64,000 nt of DNA, from assembly GCF_018882215.1 (NCBI RefSeq), contig NZ_JACVOX010000003.1:248001-312000 (forward strand), read 5' to 3'. Positions 23,892-34,649 of the stretch are shown piece after piece. A program made the translations under genes and the position numbers. Under the pieces are notes generated by a model. The model was given only the letters and a program-made list of their open reading frames with translations. It was not told where the DNA came from and did not search any database. This DNA is from Polynucleobacter sp. AP-Kaivos-20-H2 (lineage in GTDB: Bacteria > Pseudomonadota > Gammaproteobacteria > Burkholderiales > Burkholderiaceae). Every line of letters starts with the position of its first letter. The stretch's first letter is position 1.

Positions 23892-26800
23892 TTAGTTAGC
23901 AATTTTATTGGAGTTGCCTGAATTACTTGGGTTACTTTGTGGCCCAGAGTTACTGCTGTTTGGTTTGCTTTGCTCTTTTAACAAGTCTTTACTACGAATA
24001 GTATCTAAAGTTTTCGAGTCAATTGGCTGACCCTTTTGATCAAGGGGAATCACCTCTGGATCATCCCAGGAGCCTTGGACCAGATAGTCTGATTGGAGGT
24101 TGCGGTTGATTTGGCTTGTAATTAAATACTGCCCAACCAATGCACCCAGACCTACGATGGGATTAATGGCAAAGGCAGCCAATGAGCCTGCTGTTGCATC
24201 AATTGTTGGGAATATGGTGACACGTAAATCTTGTGTTTGTTTGGGGATATTGATTTGTCCATTCATGGCAACCCATGCTTGGTCTAAACCCATTGTGAAT
24301 TGTTTTGTCTGAGCAACTCCAGAGCTAATATCAAAAGAAGCATCAATCGAATTAAATGATGTTCCCTTGGTCACAATATTGCCTAAGCTTCCCTTAAGGT
24401 CTAGAGTAGCGAATCTAAATAAACTTTGTAGGCTGAGAACATCGAGTAGTTTGGCGCCGCTGGTATTCACCTCTAACAAGCGACCTTTTTCAAGATTCAA
24501 AGTTACCTTACCGGCTAGGGTGTCGAATTGAGGTGTGAAAGGAGTGCCATCCCACTCCACGTTACTGGTCAATTTGCCCTGGCCACCTTCGACTGATTTT
24601 TGGCTGGTCCAATGCCCAATAATTTGACCAGCATCCTTAATGTCTAAATCAACATTCACCGTTGTGTGCTCAGCTTGAGTCTGGGTGGCGCCAACCCAGC
24701 GCCCAGTCAAAACAGAGCTGCCTTGGGGATTATTGAATTGGATGGAATCCATATTGAGGACGTTGTTATTTGTCCTGGTTTTAATTTTCACCTGACCAAG
24801 TTGAGCCTTACTCCAGTTGAAATCATCAATAGCTAAGTCAATACTGGGAATGGAGTCAGGATTAATTGCAGTTTTGACAGGAAGATTTTTTGAGGCTGGC
24901 TTTTTGACCTCAATTGGAGCGCTGATTTTATCGGGAAACTTGAGTCGCGCTAAACGCCCACTAATCAAACCACTTGGCTGTGACTTATTGGGTTCTGTGT
25001 ATTGCAATTGACCAGCGATAGATGGTGAGGTAATACGCATTTGCCAAGCAGCATTTTTATTGCTTGCTGAAAAATTGAGATCCTGCCAATTACGTTCAAA
25101 AAAAATTACTTTTTTTACTTGGGCAGCAATTTGAATAGTACTTGGATTGTTTTCTTCTGCTTTAGAGGAGACTTTTTTCTTTTGGCTTTCTAAAAAATCT
25201 TGCCATGTATCGATGTTGAGCTCTGCACTTGCAAGATTAAGTTGAAATCCTTGGCTAGGGGACACTGCGCCAGTACCGATTCCTACTGCATGACGAAGAG
25301 TGTCATCACTGCCAAGCTCACCTTGAATAAAGTAGGTATTACCAATTTCTCCATCCCACGTAAATCGACTAGAGGCAGAGGGTGATTTCGCAAAGGATTT
25401 CAGGGTTAATTGGCCTGACATAGGTGTCCCCATCTGCTTTTTCGCGGGGGCTGGTGCTGAACTAGCCCAATCACGCATATCAATCTTGAGATTGGTTTCG
25501 CTATTACCTTTATTGAAGTGAATGGCACCCTCATATCTTGCTACGCCGCTCATTGCTTGCAAAATCGGCGCCACCTGTATCGATGCATCTTTTGCGAAGT
25601 AGTCTTTAATAAAGTTGGCGCTAATATCACCCGAGATGTTGTAGCTCTGACTACCTTGATTTGGCGTTGTACTTGAAATCTTAATAGCGCCACCAAGGAA
25701 ATTAGCGGTGATATCCTCGAATTCAGGGTTGATCTCGGTTATACGAATCTTTCCTTTGAGGTTATCTAGGGGCGGCAAGTTGTCCCACTGGATCCTGTTG
25801 CCAGGAAAACTTAATTGAATGTCAGTTTTAGTGTCTCCGTTACCAGATAAGGGAATGCTAAGGGCCATATTGAGGTTCGTGGGACCTGTAATCTTTAGAT
25901 TCCGCTCAAGCGCAATCTGCTTTTTACCAACAGGTGAGGCAAATAGATATTCAAGTAGTTGTGGGGCGTCACCTTGAGCTTCACCACTCACCGTAAGAAG
26001 TAATTGCTTTGCGCTAACACTGGGAATTTCTGCATGAAATTTGCTTAGTGCAACTTGTTTGTAGTTTGCTTGATCGATATCTACCGTAAAGTTAGCATTC
26101 TGCATATTGATCATGCCGTTTACTTTATTGAATGCGGGCCAAATACCTTGCGCGGGAGATGAGCTTGGTACTGGGCTGAAAGTAGCGTCAATCACTGGAA
26201 GTTCGAGGCTAAATTCAACGGCACTCGATTTGGGAAAGGGCACTTCATTGGGATCACCTTTAATATGCAAGCTACCATTTTTGATGATGCCTGCATCAAA
26301 GGCTTTACTTAAATAGGATTTGGCATCGCTACCCATGCCAACGGGCAAATAACGATAGGCGGTTTTGAGATCAGCCTGAGCAAAATTCATGTCCAGGTTC
26401 ATGAAGTCAGGATTTTTGCCTTCACCAATGATGTAATTGAGATTGAGTGTGGTTGAAATCTCCGAATTACTAAGTGCTAACTGCTTTGCATTAACGACCC
26501 AATTCCCTTTTTGTTTTGCCCAAGAAATTTGACCATTAGCTTGATCAAGCTTGATTTTCGGATCAACCAATAGATCGTTAACTTCGAGCTCTAGATCGGT
26601 TGATTTAATCGATAAGCTGCCCTTGTTTTGGTCGGCAGAAAGGAAGCCAGATAGTTTGGATACTGAAGGCATAGCTTTATTGATGCCAACAAAGCTGAGG
26701 TCGATGAGTTTTCCGCTCACAGTAAAGTCTACTTTGTTCGACTTGAACCATCCGCCGGGAATATTGAGGGCAGATAAGGGTGATTTACTTTCAGACCAAT

Positions 26801-28052
26801 TGATATCGAGATCTTGTAACTCACCATCAGCTTGTGAGGCTTTAATCCACTGATGAACTTTTTTAGATAGTGGTAGGTTAAGGGCAAATAAGGCAACATC
26901 CTCAACCGAAATCTTTGGCGATGAAAAACCAAACTCTTTAATTTCCCCGTCTCCTGCTGGCGGTCTCCAGCGGAAAGTCATTGGACTTAAATTCTCGAGG
27001 GGGGTAGATGCTGGACTCTCAGTATCACGCCAGGCAAATGTCTTAGTAGTGACCGCTATCAGTCCATTATCAGTTTCTTGAACCAGGTTAGTTTCTAACC
27101 TTCCAAGAGCAATGGCATCTTCACCTTTAGATAGTTGGATAGTTAAACGATCGGCAGCAAGATAAATTTCTCCACCATCAGGTTTGCCGTTGTCAATTTT
27201 TAATTTTCCATTGGAGTTCACCACTCCCTCAAGCGTATTGAGCGAGAGAGCAAATTCATTTGCTATTTGAGTGAGCTGGAGTTCATTTACATTCCAGGAG
27301 ACGGTCCCAATCCAATCGCGCCAATTACCTGCTTGACCGCCGATATGGTGCACAAGATCAATATCAAGCGAGACTGGCCCTTTAGTCCAGGGCGTAATAA
27401 CACTCAGCGAGCCTTGATGACTACGAATGCCATTGCTAAGAGAAAGGTTTTGAATATCTATTGAAGTAATAGCTTTCTTTTTGAGTTGATCATCCCAAAA
27501 TAATTTGACATTGCTGACACGAATCTCATTTTGAGCAAAGAGCCAATTCTCAGTAGAGTAGTCATTAGATTTTCCATCGATGGGGATGCCGGCAACACTA
27601 ATTACGCCTTTGCCATTACGTTGCCCATAAATTTCAGCGCCCTCGATATTGAGCTCATGAAAGAATGGGGCTAGATGATAAAAAGTTGCCCAGCTGAGTT
27701 GCCCATTAATTTTCTGAATGAGTAAGAGCGGTTTTGCTTTATCAGGTGCGTTGAAGCGCAAACCTTCAATTTCAAAATTAGGTCTAATACCCGTCCATGA
27801 AACTTGTAGAGAGTTCATAGATACATCGGCACCAATGCGAGCACTAATGAGTCTTTCAACCGAGGCTTTAGATTTCTCAATTTGCGGCCAAAGAACAAAC
27901 CGCACGCCCACATGCACCAGCACACAAAGAGCCAAAACAATGCCTGTCAAGATGAGGGCACGCTTACGCCAAGCCCCGTTCGAACCTTGAGGACGTTTAG
28001 CAAGCACGCTCTTGAGGCGAGGCGGGATGATGTTTTGCAGCATGTCTTCCAT
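23892..28052 (-). CDS. YhdP-like AsmA-family envelope protein
   Basis: Very large envelope protein of 1386 residues. One N-terminal membrane anchor is at about 31-53 (ALILTGIVLALCVLVHVGVRFVL), followed by a long beta-rich periplasmic region of repeated AsmA-like modules. The C-terminal module has LSLQSLFRFATLDLKG and AFAINPIVGLGALVGQYLITSQINRNLQSDYLVQGSWDDPEVIPL, the typical YhdP end. Family members form hydrophobic bridges thought to carry phospholipids to the outer membrane. The last 50 residues are Ser/Asn/Pro-rich. It is the first gene of the minus run leading to the nitrilase-like gene and tldD, and is divergent from glnE. Confidence 0.9.
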   Translation of the reverse strand: MEDMLQNIIPPRLKSVLAKRPQGSNGAWRKRALILTGIVLALCVLVHVGVRFVLWPQIEKSKASVERLISARIGADVSMNSLQVSWTGIRPNFEIEGLRFNAPDKAKPLLLIQKINGQLSWATFYHLAPFFHELNIEGAEIYGQRNGKGVISVAGIPIDGKSNDYSTENWLFAQNEIRVSNVKLFWDDQLKKKAITSIDIQNLSLSNGIRSHQGSLSVITPWTKGPVSLDIDLVHHIGGQAGNWRDWIGTVSWNVNELQLTQIANEFALSLNTLEGVVNSNGKLKIDNGKPDGGEIYLAADRLTIQLSKGEDAIALGRLETNLVQETDNGLIAVTTKTFAWRDTESPASTPLENLSPMTFRWRPPAGDGEIKEFGFSSPKISVEDVALFALNLPLSKKVHQWIKASQADGELQDLDINWSESKSPLSALNIPGGWFKSNKVDFTVSGKLIDLSFVGINKAMPSVSKLSGFLSADQNKGSLSIKSTDLELEVNDLLVDPKIKLDQANGQISWAKQKGNWVVNAKQLALSNSEISTTLNLNYIIGEGKNPDFMNLDMNFAQADLKTAYRYLPVGMGSDAKSYLSKAFDAGIIKNGSLHIKGDPNEVPFPKSSAVEFSLELPVIDATFSPVPSSSPAQGIWPAFNKVNGMINMQNANFTVDIDQANYKQVALSKFHAEIPSVSAKQLLLTVSGEAQGDAPQLLEYLFASPVGKKQIALERNLKITGPTNLNMALSIPLSGNGDTKTDIQLSFPGNRIQWDNLPPLDNLKGKIRITEINPEFEDITANFLGGAIKISSTTPNQGSQSYNISGDISANFIKDYFAKDASIQVAPILQAMSGVARYEGAIHFNKGNSETNLKIDMRDWASSAPAPAKKQMGTPMSGQLTLKSFAKSPSASSRFTWDGEIGNTYFIQGELGSDDTLRHAVGIGTGAVSPSQGFQLNLASAELNIDTWQDFLESQKKKVSSKAEENNPSTIQIAAQVKKVIFFERNWQDLNFSASNKNAAWQMRITSPSIAGQLQYTEPNKSQPSGLISGRLARLKFPDKISAPIEVKKPASKNLPVKTAINPDSIPSIDLAIDDFNWSKAQLGQVKIKTRTNNNVLNMDSIQFNNPQGSSVLTGRWVGATQTQAEHTTVNVDLDIKDAGQIIGHWTSQKSVEGGQGKLTSNVEWDGTPFTPQFDTLAGKVTLNLEKGRLLEVNTSGAKLLDVLSLQSLFRFATLDLKGSLGNIVTKGTSFNSIDASFDISSGVAQTKQFTMGLDQAWVAMNGQINIPKQTQDLRVTIFPTIDATAGSLAAFAINPIVGLGALVGQYLITSQINRNLQSDYLVQGSWDDPEVIPLDQKGQPIDSKTLDTIRSKDLLKEQSKPNSSNSGPQSNPSNSGNSNKIAN

Positions 28053-28120
28053 TATCCTTCAGCCCTAGCCTGATCGACAAGCTTCTGGCTTGGGTCTTGG
28101 GGTCGGATTAAGATGGGGGA

Positions 28121-30934
28121 ATGGATGATTTTTCCCGGCAAATCGATTTTTTAGAGCAACACTCGACTTATGCGCGACGTTGGCTAACTGCTCACTCTGG
28201 GTGGCTTGAGTGGCTCCGTATTCAAGGGCAGAAACAAGTCGATATACAGGGCATCAAAGCTTTGCTAAAAGACTGTGGTGTCGATGAACGGGCTGATGCG
28301 CAAGACGAGGCCCTCTGGATGGCCAATTTGCGCTTGGCAAGACAGCGTTTGATGCTCTGGGTTGGATTCCGAGATTTAAATGGCATGGCCGCCTTGCAAG
28401 AGGTGACTGAGGCGCTGAGCCATTTTGCTGAATTAGCAGTTTCCGCATCCATTGCCTTTATTCGGGAAGACCTCAAAACCCGTTTCGGCTTGCCTTGGAG
28501 TAACGCAACGCAATCAGAGATGCCGCTCATGGTTGTCGGCATGGGTAAATTGGGCGGCCTTGAACTCAATCTGTCATCAGATATCGATTTGATTTTTCTC
28601 TATGAGCATGAGGGTGAAACTACGGGTGGGCCTAAGAGTTTATCCAACCAGGAATGGTTCACGAGAATGGGCAAACGCTTAATCAAGCTGCTTGCTGAGC
28701 ACGACGCCAATGGGTTTGTTTTTAGGGTGGATATGCGCCTTCGTCCCAATGGAGATTCAGGACCCCTGGTATGTAGTTTGGATATGCTGGAAGAATATCT
28801 ATTGGTTCAGGGGCGAGAGTGGGAGCGCTATGCCTGGATTAAAGGCAGATTAATCGCGCCTCTACCGGGAGCCCCTGATTTTTCTCGCTGCCAAAGAGAG
28901 CTTGACCAACTAATTCGGCCCTTTGTTTATCGTCGACATTTAGATTACGGTGTGATTGCCTCTATTCGGGATTTGCATGCACAAATTCAGGCAGAAGCAG
29001 AAAAACGTTCTTCGGGTCATCAAGGGCGTTCACGCGATATTAAGTTGGGGCGTGGCGGTATTCGAGAGATAGAGTTTTTAGCGCAAATGTTTCAACTCAT
29101 GCGGGGCGGTACAGATCCTCGCTTTAGAGTCCGCCCAAGCTTGGAGGTCTTAGATCTCATTAAACAATGTGGCATCTTGCCCGCCGTTGAAGTAGATGCT
29201 TTACAGGAGGCCTATGTTTTCTTGAGACGCTTAGAGCACCGTATTCAGGTATGGGATGACCAGCAAACCCACTACCTGCCTGATGATGCTGAGGTACGGT
29301 CACGTTTGGCGATTTCTATGCAAGGTCAAGAAGCACAAGTAAATACTTTTATGACCGAACTAGAGCGGCATCAAAATCAGGTTGCCCAGCTTTTTGAAAA
29401 AGCATTTTTACTGGATGATGGCTCTCGTCTTGAGATTGCACCCTTAGCTCAGGACTGGGCGCCTGATCCAATATTTTTCCCTGATTCTTATATTCGTTGG
29501 CAGTCGTGGATTGATAGCCCAAAACAAAAATTATTGCCGAGAAAAAGTCGTTTAATTTTCGATAACTTGATGTGCAAAGCGGCAGAGAGTTTGCAGATTG
29601 AAGCTGCCACCTCGGCACATGCTGACCAAACACTGTTGCGTTTGTTTGATTTGCTTGAGGCAATTGCAAGGCGTAGTGCCTATCTTTCTATTTTGGCCGA
29701 GTATCCGAGGGCATTATCTAATGTGCTTGACTTACTCAAGGCATCACAATGGGGTGCGCAATATCTAACGCGTCATCCCCATTTACTGGATCACTTATTG
29801 AACTCTCAAACCGAGAGGGCTTTAATCGAGGAACCAGAAAGATATTGGACCGAGGTGCGAGCCAATCTCAATATGCGGCTCGATGATGTTATGGCCGATG
29901 GCGATGGCTCTGAGCAGGCGATGGATATCCTACGGGTCACCCACCATAACGAAACCTTCATCACGCTATTGACTGATCTGGGTATTGGCTTCCAACAAGC
30001 TCTGCCGGTGGAGCGGGTTAGTGACCACCTATCTGCTTTAGCGGATTTAATTTTGCAGACGACATTTGAGCGGGTTTGGCCTAGTGTTGCTCAAAAGTTT
30101 GATTTACCTCTTGAGGCTAGCCCTCCATTTGCAATTATTTCTTATGGCAAATTGGGGGGCAAAGAATTGGGCTACGCCTCTGATTTAGACATTATTTTTT
30201 TGTATCAAGCGGAGGACTCAGACTATGCCGCTCAAGAAGTTTATTCCTTGCTAGCAAAGCGCATGATTAATTGGTTAACTGCATTTACCTCTACTGGTAG
30301 CTTATTTGAAATCGATACGCGTCTTCGTCCTAATGGCTCTGCTGGATTCTTAGTAACGAATGCGGATGCCTTTAAAAAATACCAACTTCGAGAAGGTGAT
30401 AATGCGGCTTGGATCTGGGAGCATCAGGCCCTTACGCGAGCTCGTTGCTCGGCCGGTAATCCGGGCGTGGGCAAATTTTTTGACTCAGTTCGTTCCGAGG
30501 TATTAAGTCAGAAAAGAAATATTGACCAGCTCAGGACAGAAATTTTAGAAATGCGCCGCAAGGTGCATGCAGGTCATCCCAATACCAAGGCCGATTTTGA
30601 CTTAAAGCATGATCCTGGCGGCATGGTCGATATTGAATTTATTGTGCAGTTCCTGGTCTTGGCTTATGCCCATCAGCATAAGCAACTCATTGGTAATCTA
30701 GGCAATATTGCTTTGTTGCGAATTGCTGGTGATGTGGGCTTAATTACCCAAGAGGCTGCACTCACTGTTGGCAATGCGTATCGATTGCTGAGGGCCCGTC
30801 AACATCATTTGCGTTTGGATGGGGCCGAAAAGACCCAGATCAATCTAGAAAATGAGCTTGAGCTCATTGCGGCAAGAGATGCAGTTCAAGCGCTTTGGCT
30901 GGAGATTTTTAAAGCACCCTCAAGCATTGGCTAG
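28121..30934 (+). CDS. glnE: Bifunctional glutamine synthetase adenylyltransferase/adenylyl-removing enzyme
   Basis: Controls glutamine synthetase by adding or removing AMP in response to the PII protein. Its 937 residues are near the usual 940-950. Two nucleotidyltransferase halves are visible: MGKLGGLELNLSSDIDLIFLY at about 141-161 (adenylyl-removing) and YGKLGGKELGYASDLDIIFLY at about 674-694 (adenylating). Each has a downstream Asp in the motif RVDMRLRPNGDSGPL or EIDTRLRPNGSAGFL. The G-rich GATGGGGGA directly before the ATG at 28121 may act as a rather close ribosome-binding site. The gene is convergent with recN. Confidence 0.97.
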   Translation: MDDFSRQIDFLEQHSTYARRWLTAHSGWLEWLRIQGQKQVDIQGIKALLKDCGVDERADAQDEALWMANLRLARQRLMLWVGFRDLNGMAALQEVTEALSHFAELAVSASIAFIREDLKTRFGLPWSNATQSEMPLMVVGMGKLGGLELNLSSDIDLIFLYEHEGETTGGPKSLSNQEWFTRMGKRLIKLLAEHDANGFVFRVDMRLRPNGDSGPLVCSLDMLEEYLLVQGREWERYAWIKGRLIAPLPGAPDFSRCQRELDQLIRPFVYRRHLDYGVIASIRDLHAQIQAEAEKRSSGHQGRSRDIKLGRGGIREIEFLAQMFQLMRGGTDPRFRVRPSLEVLDLIKQCGILPAVEVDALQEAYVFLRRLEHRIQVWDDQQTHYLPDDAEVRSRLAISMQGQEAQVNTFMTELERHQNQVAQLFEKAFLLDDGSRLEIAPLAQDWAPDPIFFPDSYIRWQSWIDSPKQKLLPRKSRLIFDNLMCKAAESLQIEAATSAHADQTLLRLFDLLEAIARRSAYLSILAEYPRALSNVLDLLKASQWGAQYLTRHPHLLDHLLNSQTERALIEEPERYWTEVRANLNMRLDDVMADGDGSEQAMDILRVTHHNETFITLLTDLGIGFQQALPVERVSDHLSALADLILQTTFERVWPSVAQKFDLPLEASPPFAIISYGKLGGKELGYASDLDIIFLYQAEDSDYAAQEVYSLLAKRMINWLTAFTSTGSLFEIDTRLRPNGSAGFLVTNADAFKKYQLREGDNAAWIWEHQALTRARCSAGNPGVGKFFDSVRSEVLSQKRNIDQLRTEILEMRRKVHAGHPNTKADFDLKHDPGGMVDIEFIVQFLVLAYAHQHKQLIGNLGNIALLRIAGDVGLITQEAALTVGNAYRLLRARQHHLRLDGAEKTQINLENELELIAARDAVQALWLEIFKAPSSIG

Positions 30935-30947
30935 AAGTAATGCAGCT

Positions 30948-32618
30948 TTAATTTTGCTCTAGCAGCTCACGGGCATGACGACGAGTGGTGTCGGTAATGG
31001 TGGCGCCACCAAGCATGCGGGCTACTTCTTCCACCCGTTCAGCCCTACCCAAAATCTGTACTTGTGATACCGTCTTTTCACCGTTTTGAGATTTGCTCAC
31101 TTTGAGGTGATGATTGCCTTGAGCTGCTACCTGTGGCAAATGGGTTACACATAAGATCTGATGAGATTGACCCAATTGGTGCAATAGCTTGCCTACTGTT
31201 TCAGCAACAGCGCCACCAATACCTGCATCTACTTCATCAAATATGAGTGTAGGGGTGAATGAGGCTTTACTTGTAATAACGCTGATTGCTAGGCTAATGC
31301 GGGCCAGCTCTCCACCTGAGGCTACCTTAGCAAGTGAGCGAGGAGTGCTACCAGCATGACCGGCTACTAAAAATTCAATTTGCTCAAGACCTTGGGATCC
31401 GCCCTCGCTAAGGGGTGCCAAAGCAATCTCTAGGCGCCCACCTGCCATTGATAAATCTTGCATGGCATTGGTCACTAAATCGCCTAACTCTTTGGCGGCC
31501 TTGCTGCGTTTTTGTGAAAGCTGTTTTGCCAGCTTTAGGTAAACAGCTTCTTCTTGTTTGACTTGATCTCGGAGTGCTTCAATATTTTGGGATGCGGTTA
31601 AAGCATACAGGCGCTCTGATGTCTCCAGAAGAAGTTTTGGTAGTTCGTCAACCTCTGCGCGGTATTTGCGAGCCGTACTATGCAATGCTTGCATCCGCTC
31701 TTCAACTTCAGAAAGTCGAACGGGATCTAAGTCAATCTTTTGCAGGTAACGATTGAGACCATGAATGGCTTCATCTAACTGAATGCTGGCTGACTCTAGT
31801 GCTTGATTGATCTCCCCTAAGGCTGGGTCATGCTCCGCGAGGGTGCCTACACTGGTGCATACTTTCGACAAAGTAGATTCCAGGGAGTTATCGGCATCGC
31901 TCAACACTTCAATTGCTTCTTGGCAACCACCAATTAACTTTGCACCATTTGCTAAGCGGGCGTGCTCACTTTGAATATTGGCCCATTCACCTTCTTGCGG
32001 GGAGAGCTCGGTGAGTTCTTCCAGTTGCCACTCAAGGCGCTCACGCTCGCGTTCAACGTCTTGACCTGCATTTTCTGCTTGCTCAAGACGGCGACGAAAA
32101 TTGGCCAGTGTTTTAAAGGTTTGGGCTACCTCTGCAGAGAGTGGCAGCAAGCCAGCGTGGCGATCGAGAAGTTCGCGTTGAGCACCACCCTTTAATAAGA
32201 GTTGGTGGGCATGTTGCCCGTGAATATCCACTAGCTGATCACCGGCTTCACGCAATTGCGCTAGCGTCGCAACGCTGCCATTAATAAAGGCACGACTGCG
32301 TCCATTACTTTCTACGGTTCTTTTGAGTAATAAGCTTTGGCCTTCATCCTCAATGGGGAATCCTTGCTCATCAAGCCACTGACTAAACGATTGCACTAAC
32401 TCTGGCTCAATCCGAAAGAGTGATGAGATTTCTGCGCGGTTACTGCCTTCACGAATTTGGCTACTATCAGCACGCTCACCCAGCACTAAGCCAAGGGCGT
32501 CTAGCAGAATTGATTTACCTGCACCGGTCTCGCCGGTGAGCACAGTAAACCCGCTTGAGAAATCTAACTCTAGCTGATCAACAATGACAAAGTCACGGAG
32601 TGAGATGGTTTGAAGCAT
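30948..32618 (-). CDS. recN: DNA repair protein RecN
   Basis: SMC-like ATPase acting early in double-strand break repair. It has 556 residues. Walker A GETGAGKS is at 29-36 and LGLVLGERAD follows. A long central coiled coil runs from about 150 to 370. The ABC signature is KVASGGELARISLAIS and Walker B is TLIFDEVDAGIGGAVAETVG, with the late motif LCVTHLPQVAAQGNHH. It follows nadK by 26 bases on the same strand. I see no SOS (LexA) box of the CTGT-N8-ACAG kind in front of recN or nadK, so damage control, if any, is not visible here. Confidence 0.96.
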   Translation of the reverse strand: MLQTISLRDFVIVDQLELDFSSGFTVLTGETGAGKSILLDALGLVLGERADSSQIREGSNRAEISSLFRIEPELVQSFSQWLDEQGFPIEDEGQSLLLKRTVESNGRSRAFINGSVATLAQLREAGDQLVDIHGQHAHQLLLKGGAQRELLDRHAGLLPLSAEVAQTFKTLANFRRRLEQAENAGQDVERERERLEWQLEELTELSPQEGEWANIQSEHARLANGAKLIGGCQEAIEVLSDADNSLESTLSKVCTSVGTLAEHDPALGEINQALESASIQLDEAIHGLNRYLQKIDLDPVRLSEVEERMQALHSTARKYRAEVDELPKLLLETSERLYALTASQNIEALRDQVKQEEAVYLKLAKQLSQKRSKAAKELGDLVTNAMQDLSMAGGRLEIALAPLSEGGSQGLEQIEFLVAGHAGSTPRSLAKVASGGELARISLAISVITSKASFTPTLIFDEVDAGIGGAVAETVGKLLHQLGQSHQILCVTHLPQVAAQGNHHLKVSKSQNGEKTVSQVQILGRAERVEEVARMLGGATITDTTRRHARELLEQN

Positions 32619-32644
32619 GTATTAGCGTAGCAAAAAACTCGACA

Positions 32645-33550
32645 TCAGAAAGTCGATGGGTATTCATTCCAGTGCAATTTCTCACGCAAAGTTTTGTAGT
32701 CGCTGTGATTGCTGGGGTGTAATAGATCAATAGTTTTATCGGATTGACGCACTTCAACCTTGTCACCGCTTTGTAGATTGGTTTGTGATTGCATGTCGAA
32801 ATTGACGATGACTTCAAGTCCATTTACTACCTCAATCACAGTAACGCTATCTTGCGGCAAAACAATAGGTCGATTGGAGAGAGAGTGTGGCGCAATTGGG
32901 GCAAGTAATATCCCTGCCACATGCGGATGCAAAATAGGTCCGCCAGCTGAGAGTGCATAAGCTGTTGAGCCAGTAGGTGTTGATACGATCAGACCATCGG
33001 AGCGTTGGTTGTACATAAAGGAGCCATTGACATGCACTGCCAACTCCACCATTCCCGAAATTCCAGAGCGGTTCACAACAACATCATTGAGCGCTAACGC
33101 GCGATTAATTTCTTTGCCATCACGAAGAACTACGGCATCGAGCAATGTGCGCGTATCGGCTTCGTATTCCCCGGAAATAATTTTGGGTAGCGTGGTCTGA
33201 ACTGACTGAATTGGAATATCAGTCATATAACCAAGACGACCCATATTGATTCCAACGAGCGGAACATTGCTACCTGCTAATTGACGTGCAATGCCTAGCA
33301 TGGTGCCATCGCCTCCCAAAACGACAACAAGGTCAATTGCTCCAGCAAAGTCTTTCGCAGTTTTTGTGGGGTAGGTGTTCAAACCAAGGTGAGTGGCTGT
33401 CTCAGACTCAATAAAGACCTCACAACCCAATCCTGAGACCACTTTGGCTAGGTCTTTTAGGTGCTCCTCAATGCCATCAGCATGAAATTTACCGACAAGC
33501 GCAACCCGGCTAAATGCCTTTTTGCTGGAATTTGGGGATGGGCTTAACAT
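32645..33550 (-). CDS. nadK: NAD kinase
   Basis: Phosphorylates NAD+ to NADP+. It has 301 residues from the ATG at 33550 (MLSPSPNSSKKAFSRVALVGKF). The GGDGTMLGIARQ motif is at 79-90; LALNDVVVNRSG, DGLIVSTPTGSTAYALSAGGPI and LSNRPIVLP follow, all in family order. A longer open frame reaches 33625 but would overlap the divergent hrcA start and adds no family sequence. Start codons of nadK and hrcA are 37 bases apart, so the regulatory region is shared. Confidence 0.96.
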   Translation of the reverse strand: MLSPSPNSSKKAFSRVALVGKFHADGIEEHLKDLAKVVSGLGCEVFIESETATHLGLNTYPTKTAKDFAGAIDLVVVLGGDGTMLGIARQLAGSNVPLVGINMGRLGYMTDIPIQSVQTTLPKIISGEYEADTRTLLDAVVLRDGKEINRALALNDVVVNRSGISGMVELAVHVNGSFMYNQRSDGLIVSTPTGSTAYALSAGGPILHPHVAGILLAPIAPHSLSNRPIVLPQDSVTVIEVVNGLEVIVNFDMQSQTNLQSGDKVEVRQSDKTIDLLHPSNHSDYKTLREKLHWNEYPSTF

Positions 33551-33587
33551 ATAACGATTAAACCATAGGCATAAAATCCCTTCCACC

Positions 33588-34598
33588 ATGGATGAACGTT
33601 CCCGCGCCTTACTAAAAACTCTCATCGAGCGCTATATCGAGGAGGGTCAGCCTATTGGCTCGCGCACACTATCTAGATTCTCGGGTTTGGACCTCTCCGC
33701 AGCCACTATTCGTAACGTGATGGCGGATTTGGAGGATATGGGGCTTGTCACTAGCCCCCACACTTCAGCTGGCCGTATTCCAACCCCCCAGGGCTACCGC
33801 CTCTTTGTAGACACTATGGTCACCGTTCGCCCCCTAGAGGCGATGGCTGCTCGAGAGGTTGAAAAAGGCCTTTTGCCGGATTCTCCACAAAGGGTCCTGA
33901 ACTCAGCAGCGCAGATTTTGTCCAACTTGACCCATTTTGCTGGTGTTGTCATGACACCCAAACGAGCCCAGGTTTTTAAACATATTGAGTTCTTGCGCTT
34001 GGGTGAAGGCAAGATTTTGCTCATCATGGTTACGCCAGAGGGTGATGTACAAAATCGTATATTGCCAACCACTCAGGATTACACGCCTAGCCAACTTATT
34101 GAAGCTGGTAACTTTATCAACACCCAGTTTGCTGGAAAAAGTTTTGATCAAGTGCGCATGCATCTGAAATCGGACCTAGATAATTTACGTACAGATATTG
34201 CTGGATTAATGGCTTTGGCCTTGCAAACCGGCGTTGCTGATTACGACATGGGGCGAGGCGACATGGTTTTGTCTGGTGAGCGCCGCCTACTAAATGTTGG
34301 GGATTTAAGTTCCAACCTCGATAAATTACGCAAGATGTTTGACATGTTGGAGCAAAAATCGGTACTCATGCAATTGCTCGACGTATCAAGTCATGCGGAT
34401 GGTATTCAAATATTTATTGGCGGTGAAAGTGATTTATTACCTTATGAGGACCTCGCTGTGATCAGCGCCCCATATAGCGTAGACGGTCAAATAGTGGGAA
34501 CGCTTGGGGTGATTGGGCCAACGCGGATGGCGTATGACCGAGTGATTCCGATTGTGGATATCACCTCAAAATTACTATCGGGCGCCTTAAGCTCCTGA
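33588..34598 (+). CDS. hrcA: Heat-inducible transcription repressor HrcA
   Basis: Represses class I heat-shock genes by binding CIRCE operators, with GroEL as its folding sensor. It has 336 residues. An N-terminal winged helix carries [25 protein letters not shown] and [41 protein letters not shown]. The inserted and GAF-like C-terminal parts end with [28 protein letters not shown]. There is no Shine-Dalgarno sequence before the ATG at 33588. No CIRCE inverted repeat (TTAGCACTC-N9-GAGTGCTAA) is visible upstream of hrcA, hemH, grpE, dnaK or dnaJ. Its target is therefore probably elsewhere, for example groESL (inference). Confidence 0.96.
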   Translation: MDERSRALLKTLIERYIEEGQPIGSRTLSRFSGLDLSAATIRNVMADLEDMGLVTSPHTSAGRIPTPQGYRLFVDTMVTVRPLEAMAAREVEKGLLPDSPQRVLNSAAQILSNLTHFAGVVMTPKRAQVFKHIEFLRLGEGKILLIMVTPEGDVQNRILPTTQDYTPSQLIEAGNFINTQFAGKSFDQVRMHLKSDLDNLRTDIAGLMALALQTGVADYDMGRGDMVLSGERRLLNVGDLSSNLDKLRKMFDMLEQKSVLMQLLDVSSHADGIQIFIGGESDLLPYEDLAVISAPYSVDGQIVGTLGVIGPTRMAYDRVIPIVDITSKLLSGALSS

Positions 34599-34649
34599 GT
34601 GCAAGTCTAACTTTTTATATTTAAAACTCATTACCAGAGACAGAACATT

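Noticed and set aside
34590..34612. CIRCE-like GAGTGC sequence after hrcA
   Set aside because: Only a partial match to one half-site (GAGTGCAAG); the paired TTAGCACTC half with 9-base spacing is absent.
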